Positions 57,536-64,000 of a stretch of 64,000 nucleotides of DNA are shown in pieces. Each line of letters starts with the position of its first letter. Positions within the stretch are counted from its first letter, which is position 1. Source of the DNA: Ancistrus triradiatus. Its lineage: Eukaryota; Chordata; Actinopteri; Siluriformes; Loricariidae. Made by a program: the position numbers and the translations under genes. A model generated the notes under the pieces. That model was given only the letters and a program-made list of their open reading frames with translations. It had not been told where the DNA came from and did not search any database. The stretch spans positions 310,001 to 374,000 of the forward strand of contig JAJAGP010000204.1 of the NCBI GenBank assembly GCA_025084515.1, in the 5' to 3' direction.

Positions 57536-60500
57536 TTTCAGCATTATTATGGGACCTGTCAAGAAAACTCTTGTGTTTCCTTTATTTACCTTGTAATTGT
57601 CATGTTAACATGCATTAATGCATGTACATATACATTTACGTTATCAGTCATTGTGACTCTTTGCTAAACTTTGTATCTTTGGTAACATGTATATGTCCAT
57701 ACTGCACTGTAAAGCTTTTATTAGCCAATTCCCTTTTTTTGATCTCCCTTTTCTACTGTCCTTTAGCAGAACCTTGAGACTTCATTAAAATTCTGTTAGG
57801 CACTCTCCTTTGCGCACACATTATTTAAGGGTACATCTTCTATGTACCCTTAAATACATCAACCCTTTCTAATATATACATGTTAGTGGAAATTCACAGC
57901 TTTTGTGCCTCTTCCACCACTGGGCATTTCTCAAAGTCATGTTTACATAATTAAAGTGTGTTCCAGTTGCCTCAGCGATTTCACACAATGAAAAGGTTAG
58001 TATTATTCACTTGTATGGGCAAAACGATGGCCACTGCTGTAGCCAGTTTGTGGTTTGTGTGTGTGTGTGTGTTTATTTGTTTGTTTATTGAAAAAGTATA
58101 TTCTGTTCACAATGACTTTGTGTGAGTAACCAGCACAACTCCATCTTCATTTCTGCCTGTGCTACTCAGTATTGCTACAGTACTCTGCCTGGGGCTGTCT
58201 TTGTGCACTGGAACCATTGATCCATGACAGCTAAATATATGATTTGTAATAGATGGGGAGGGGGGTCACATGGTAAATGCACAGGCTTTGAGAGCTGTGC
58301 TTCACTCCACGTGTCAGAGTCTGGTGTCAAGTTTTCTGACATGGGACCAGAAAGTAAATCCATTAAATTGGTGAAAGTTATGAGAGAAATGGCACCCTTC
58401 TCAATCTGTTGTGCAGTAGGTGGTGAGCAAATTCGCCAAGCCCCCCGATGTCATTTGAAAAATATAACTTTCACTCAGCTTGAGGTTCCTCTCTTTTGCA
58501 TGTAGGCAGGTTGAGGAGAGCTTTCTTCTCCTCAGCATGTGAGGAAGAGAAAGAGGCCTTGTTTCCCTTCAGAAAGAGCACCCGTTGTGGCACCCACTGT
58601 TAATTACCACAAATTGACTTTTCTTATCAAGTTACAGCAGTGTGCTACTCATTACTGTATCACCTCATGCCAGTGAGAGCTTTCTGATTTTGGCAGGGGG
58701 AAAAAAGGTATTTGAAGGTAGGCTATGATGCCTAGGCGATGGCCCAGCTGCAAAATTTAGAAGGGGAAAATATGTAGAAGTGGGCGATACTTTTGTCACG
58801 TTTCTGGGGCAGAAGGCAGTGTAGGTGACAGATAATGACAGTCTGTTTACAAAAATCTCATAGACCTGACTCAAGCTGTACAATGCTGCTGCCTGAGACA
58901 CACTCACACAGAATGGCATCAAGCAGCACTGAAGCAGGAAACACCATCTTCATATCTGGTGATCAGTGTTTAACTGTCTGAACTCAGGATGTGAAGGTAA
59001 ATTTCATAAAACCTTAAGCAGTTATCCATGATGATGAATAGTGGCAGATTTTGAATGCCTCCAGTGGTAACTTCAGTCAGGTTATTACAAACTTACTCTC
59101 TGTTATGTTATAAACAATACTTCTTTGAACAGGAAGACTCTTAGGTGACCCCAATCTCCAACCAATGAGTGTTCTTTTAGAACAAAGGCAGCCTCACACA
59201 GAGAACCAGTCTGAGAGGTGCTGTGATAAACCATTAATCCATCTGTTTGTGGATTTGCTCCTCATTCATCTTTCTACACCCACAAATCCTCGTAATCACA
59301 TTAGGTGAGACAAAATGGCTATGCTCCCAGATGGAAAGCTATGCAAACACAAAGCAGTTACTTGTAGAGTTATTGGAGTAAAACATAAGCATTGTAAGCT
59401 TAAATGTTCCCAATTCACATAATCTCTAGCAAAATTGGTAAACAAGCAAATTGTTCTTCTAAGTTTTGTTTAGCAGAATGCGTGCTGATCAGCATGGCTA
59501 ACTCTCATCGTTACTCTGATGATGGTGGGTATATCTAAGCCTTAAGGAAATGAATGGATTTTCAGCTTCCCTCTGTGTTGGGCCAAATCCCAAAATTTGG
59601 ATCCACATGTCTTTTTGATGTACCAACTCCCATCACGCCACTTGTCAGTGCAGTTCCAGTTCTAAGTAATTCTGCTTTCATTAAAAACTTTTTTTACCCC
59701 CCCTAAATGTGACCATTTTATTCTGTGGTCTATTGGGCCTTTGCCTCACTCCATTTCTGTTTGGTTTGTGGCTGCAGTCAATCAATATCAGTTGTACAAG
59801 CTGCCAATGAGAAAGCCAAATTCCTGTGACTAATTACAGAGATGGGCTACGGGAGAGTCCTCATTTCTGTATTAACTTTCATATTTTATGTTTAATTGCT
59901 AGGCTCTCTGGTGTCTCTACTGGCTGAAGGCATGCCTTTGGCAATACTGCCTGTAGACAATAAAGGCCTAATGCTTATGGAACATTCAAAAAGTTTTACA
60001 CTAACTCTAATAAACAACTTTTACTTGTGAGAGGAGTCTGTACTATCAAATGTTGCATCAGATGTTTTTTGTAGTCTTCTTCATGTATAATTTATACCCT
60101 TTGTTTTTTAATTCTATCATGATCAAGAAATTCACATATGATCCCTTTCTGTTTCTGTAATCCTTCTGTAGTTTTAATCATTGTTATTTCTTTCTAGTTA
60201 GAAATGTATTATGTAGTTTTTGACATCCCCAAATATGGCAAACTAATCCTTCAGTCTCATGATTGAAACGACCGTCCTTCATCCAGTAATTGGGAGGCTC
60301 ATAATGTATGGTGCAAAGAGAGAAAAAAGAACCCACACTTAAGAAAATAGCTATCCCATCAGCAGGTGTTGGGCAAACAAATCGAAGGACATGGAAACTA
60401 AGCTGTGAAATCTGTTACGCCCTTTATCCTTTGGGATTGTGTGCGCTTAGGCTTTCTCCTGCCACGTACATTTACTTGTGCTTAATCCAGAACACACCTC

Positions 60501-60950
60501 CTGTGGGTTGGGTTTGTAAATGCACTATGAGGAAGAATCACACATTGGATTACCAAAGCAGAATTCATGCGGGATCGACAGAGGGAGGCTGAACCTGAAA
60601 GCCAATGCAGCTCTGATACACTGTTCAAAGATGACACCAGCCAACACCTGGACTTCCAGTGGAGGACTTCTGATATTATATTTATAATGGGAGATCAAGT
60701 CAAACCAGTGTAAACTTTTGCACCAAACTGTTGCCTGCTCACTGAATTCAGAACACTGCCGTACCCTCATTTGTGGGTTTTTTTTTTTTTTTTGGAGTAA
60801 ACAAATTCATCTGGATGGGACAGAAAATCCAGGCTTGTGATGTGTGCTTCCAGCATACCTTTTGATGCCAGTACTGCCTTTGGGGCTGTCTGTCCTTAAA
60901 AACATTAAAAACATGCTGTTGTCCAGCATCCAATAATGACCAAACGATAT

Positions 60951-60988
<38 letters not shown>

Positions 60989-60989
60989 C
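60951..60989. repeat. (ATC)n microsatellite
   Basis: About 12 ATC units. It generates poly-Met or poly-Asp frames on the minus strand that are not genes. Confidence 0.95.
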
Positions 60990-62029
60990 ATATCATCATA
61001 CATCTTAATATTGTCCATCAAATTAGATGGGACTACAAGCGCCTCAGATGGTGATCGTGTGTGAAGGGGAATCAGGGTACAATTCCAGAGAGAGGAACCA
61101 GGGAGAATTCTTAACCATATCAGTTGAAGCCAAATGACTAATTTCTTACATGAGGAGTCGTCACAAAAAGTCTTTCCCTGTCAAACGGGATCAGTGATCA
61201 TATGTGGAACTCTTGATCATGATGGATGATCTCAGAAATGTGAGAGCCCTTGAAGGCCATAATAAAAACCATTTCCTCTTGTCACCTTCCCCCAGGTAAG
61301 AAAAAAATAAATCTCTTTTCTGCACCTCATGCCTGTTAGAATGTGTCTGCACCCTGGCCGCTTACTCTCAATGTCCAATCTGTATGCTCCACACACTTCA
61401 CAGCGCTGCTACGACGCTGCTTTCACAGCCCATTAGAACATGTGCAAAACAGACAGAAGTGAGCGGTACTGACCATTCTATAGCTTAGGTCTGCTAGTTC
61501 TGGAACACACAGTGATCATAACTGCATCAAAAGCCTAGATCCTGCCTGTTGAGTTCCAGCCTGAGTTTGCTTAATTTGGAGAAAGACACTCTTTCAGGCA
61601 CAAATATCAGCTATAAAGAAATATAATTTGAAAAATAATCTCTATGGATTTTATATATGTGGATGAAGGTTTTTGGTTGTGTTTGATTTCTTAACTGAGT
61701 AAGTGGAACAAAGTGTTTCATGTGCTTGTTACAGTTAAAAAGCTGTAAACTGCCAGTTTCAGTAGCAACAACTTAGGAAGCAGAACATAACTGTAAGAAG
61801 ACACTGGCCTCATTGATGTGGTAGGAAAGAAGTAATTATGGACCTAAAGCAGCTTATGTTACTAATCTAAGGTGTTAGGTATTTGTTTGCTTTATATTAC
61901 CAACACTTTATGAGCTGATCACAAGTAATTGTGATGAATGCCAGGCTTGAGATTGTGAATTAAAGTTTTTATAAAACTAATAACCAAGAGCAGTGATTTC
62001 TTTCATGTTATAATCCTGCTTTTTCTGGT

Positions 62030-62220
62030 AAGGGCCATGGGTGGGTCATAAGGTGCAGGCATATGGGTGCCCTCAATGGGGCACCAGTCCATTGCAGGGC
62101 TGAGCAGAGACAACCAATCGTACCTGTGTGTTATGCCCAACCTGGCTGGTAGGCACCATCAGGGCTTAAACCCAGGGCACTGCGATGTTGGGCTAGCAAA
62201 CTGGTGCTGTGCCACCTGAA
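62030..62220. mobile_element. Second SINE-like repeat adjoining the tRNA-SINE
   Basis: GGGGCACCAGTCCATTGCAG, TGTTATGCCCAACCTGGCTG and GGGCTTAAACCCAGGGCACT form a tRNA-like head and body in minus orientation. Blocks of the same kind (GTCCATTGCTGGG, GTGACGCCCAACTTGGCCGG) occur at about 5730-5815. Confidence 0.5.
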
Positions 62221-62224
62221 TGTG

Positions 62225-62419
62225 ATTTTATTTACATTTACATTTACATCGCTTATCCAGAGCGACTTACAATTGATACAGTCTTACAATCCAAGCAATT
62301 GTGGGTTAAGGGTCTTGCTCAAGGACCCAACAGTGGCAGCTTGGCAGAGGTGGGATTTGAACCCTGGACCTTCTGGTCCATAGTCCAGTACCTTATCTGC
62401 TAGGCTACCACAGTCCCTT
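62225..62419 (-). mobile_element. tRNA-derived SINE, near full length
   Basis: Tail TTTACATTTACATTTACATC, then GCTTATCCAGAGCGACTTAC, GGGTCTTGCTCAAGGACCCA, TTTGAACCCTGGACCTTCTG and GCTAGGCTACCACAGTCCC. The GCATTTAGCAGACGCC segment is deleted. Confidence 0.88.
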
Positions 62420-62677
62420 ATTAGTTGAGAACCTAAAGCATGAAGTGGTCATAGGTGTGTGTATATATGGAAAGTGTTTTACAATGACTTTAAATATTTT
62501 GCCTTCATAAGGAAATACAGCAGAAATAACTTCCATCAACATATTTATGAATAGCTTTACATTATTTACCCGACTAGTATTTACAAAGTTACCGATTTCC
62601 AAAGTACTCTTCACATGCTGAGTTCTGGTCTGCACAAAACTTTTGCCTTGTGCTTCTGCAGTAATATCCATCTCTGC

Positions 62678-62702
62678 AAAACAACAACAACAACAACAAA
62701 AA
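62678..62702. repeat. (AAC)n microsatellite
   Basis: About seven to eight AAC units. Confidence 0.9.
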
Positions 62703-64000
62703 CCAGTCCTATCAGATTCCCTTTTAGAAAGACTGTATTTTTATCAGTAGGCAGTCTGTGTGCTCGAGTCTCAGAAGTTTTGTCTCTTGAGCTTAGCATG
62801 TTGCCTCATACAGAAAAGGCCTTGATGTGAAAACAAATAGCAGCCTGCCTCACCCCTGGCCAGAGGTGACGGGCCACAGCTATGACTGCAATCTCCACTG
62901 CTCCGATTCAAATCTCCTGGCAGGCACCAAGCCACGAGACAGAAAACATATTCTCACCTCTATTGCGAGTACGCGTAGGGCTGCAGGATCAGCCTAGATG
63001 CAGGACTGGGAATACTGGATCTATCTGAATGACAGACATAGGTTAATAACCTTTTACCCGACTGTGGGTCTGTCAGTCCACATCAGCAAAATAAGATGAG
63101 AACTTGATGAGCAGAAATATACATGTACATGTGATAGCATTATACAGTGACGTAGATGGGAAGAGCTGAATCTGTACGAGTACATGAGTACGAGAACATA
63201 TCTGCATATGTAAACGTGTGTCAGAATGGTGTGACATTGATTTGTGGATAAGCCTTTTGTTGTGTATCTTGAGAATGTATGTTAATGCATGCTGGACATC
63301 ATCTGTTGTGCTGAATTATGGTACTGTATGTACATAATTAACCTAAGTAAGGTAATTTTGCATAAATGCTCATCAATAACGGATGAACATGCTAATCAAA
63401 AGTCCGGCTTACTGTTCGGGTAAATTAACTAAAGCATCCCGACTGTGCAAAAGAACTATCGCCAACAGCTTTCAAATGGACAGCTCTGTAATTTATAGTA
63501 ATGACAAATCGCAAGCAAGCCTTGCCTTCCACCAAAGAGGAACGTACCTCATAAAACAAAGGCGCTTCTGCTGAGCATTTGTTTCTCTTTGAGGGATGGC
63601 ACAGAGCTGCATTAGCATGGCTCATAGTGAAGAATCTGCAAGTAATAACTCAGAAAACAGAGTAATTAGCACAGGCATCTGTAAAACAATGACCCTTATT
63701 CATCAAAACCACTTACTCCGGGGTGCAGTTTGAAGTGATCTCCTTTCCTCTGGGGGGAACACTCAGCAGGTACTTTTTGTGGAGAAGCAGCGTGTAAAAA
63801 AGTTCCCTGTTCCTCTGTGCAGACACCATGGTGAAATTGGAGGCTAGGAGAGGTAATAATCTTTTCTGATGACAGTGGAAGTATAGCATGAATCCCTGCA
63901 TACAAAAGGAGTTCTGGGGTCGCTCTAGATGACTGCATGATCCAGCAGCTTAAGGTTTCAAAGGCAGAGAATGCAGATTGTATCGTGAAGACTACGGACA

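Larger units (their letters stand above)
44816..64000 (+). other. camta1: camta1 intron following the first CG-1 exon
   Basis: No further coding exon was recognised by the CG-1 consensus (AAYLITFEKH, YNRKKVKYRKDGY, KTTREDHMKL). The interval holds a pogo-like element (46386), SINEs (54139, 54772, 57428, 62225), two Tc1 family B fragments (56097, 56905), microsatellites and mostly unique AT-rich sequence. 47000-54100 and 57600-62000 show almost no recognisable mobile element. Confidence 0.7.

Noticed and set aside
60748..60999. Poly-Asp and poly-Met minus-strand frames
   Set aside because: They are produced by the (ATC)n microsatellite.
1..64000. CRISPR array, prophage, toxin-antitoxin or biosynthetic cluster
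   Set aside because: The window is vertebrate nuclear DNA with spliced genes and SINEs. Regular spacer-repeat structure is absent; the only spaced repeat is the ATT compound satellite, which has irregular, low-complexity spacers.

Overview
The window is nuclear genomic DNA from a ray-finned fish. It has a vertebrate gene order, GT/AG introns, long non-coding stretches, V-SINE/DANA-like and other tRNA-derived SINEs, and Tc1/mariner-, pogo- and hAT-like fragments. The repeat mix suggests an otophysan (catfish/characin/cyprinid side of the tree), but I cannot name the species.

Three host genes can be supported. (1) The 3' terminal coding exon of phf13 (PHD finger) lies on + at 571-797, followed by a long 3' UTR. 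(2) The complete coding sequence of dnajc11 lies on -, in 16 coding exons from 20583 down to 8425. Every splice phase closes and the product is 560 aa. (3) The start of camta1 lies on +: the first coding exon at 27304-27348 and the exon that opens the CG-1 DNA-binding domain at 44712-44815, with the gene running off the right edge. The order PHF13 > < DNAJC11, CAMTA1 > matches human 1p36.31, except that I see no THAP3 between phf13 and dnajc11.

Layout: 1-570, upstream intron of phf13 with a 58-bp direct repeat; 571-about 4090, phf13 last exon and 3' UTR; 4090-8424, intergenic DNA and dnajc11 3' region; 8425-20583, dnajc11, with a 100-N assembly gap, a 900-bp ATT-rich compound satellite and several transposons in its introns; 20584-27303, the interval between the divergently transcribed dnajc11 and camta1, full of SINE and Tc1 debris and ending in a GC-rich CpG-type promoter; 27304-64000, camta1 with very large introns holding mobile-element fragments, microsatellites and some non-repetitive stretches that may be conserved regulatory DNA.

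The genes are functionally unrelated: a chromatin reader, a mitochondrial MICOS/MIB-associated J protein, and a calmodulin-binding transcription activator. I found no operon, CRISPR array, defence system or other new multi-gene system. The observations most worth a second look are a candidate alternative camta1 promoter and first exon at about 28137-28217, a TIR element with a 6-bp target duplication spanning the assembly gap, a pair of pogo-like elements of which one keeps an open helix-turn-helix frame, and a MITE nested in a Tc1 fragment next to the dnajc11 promoter.
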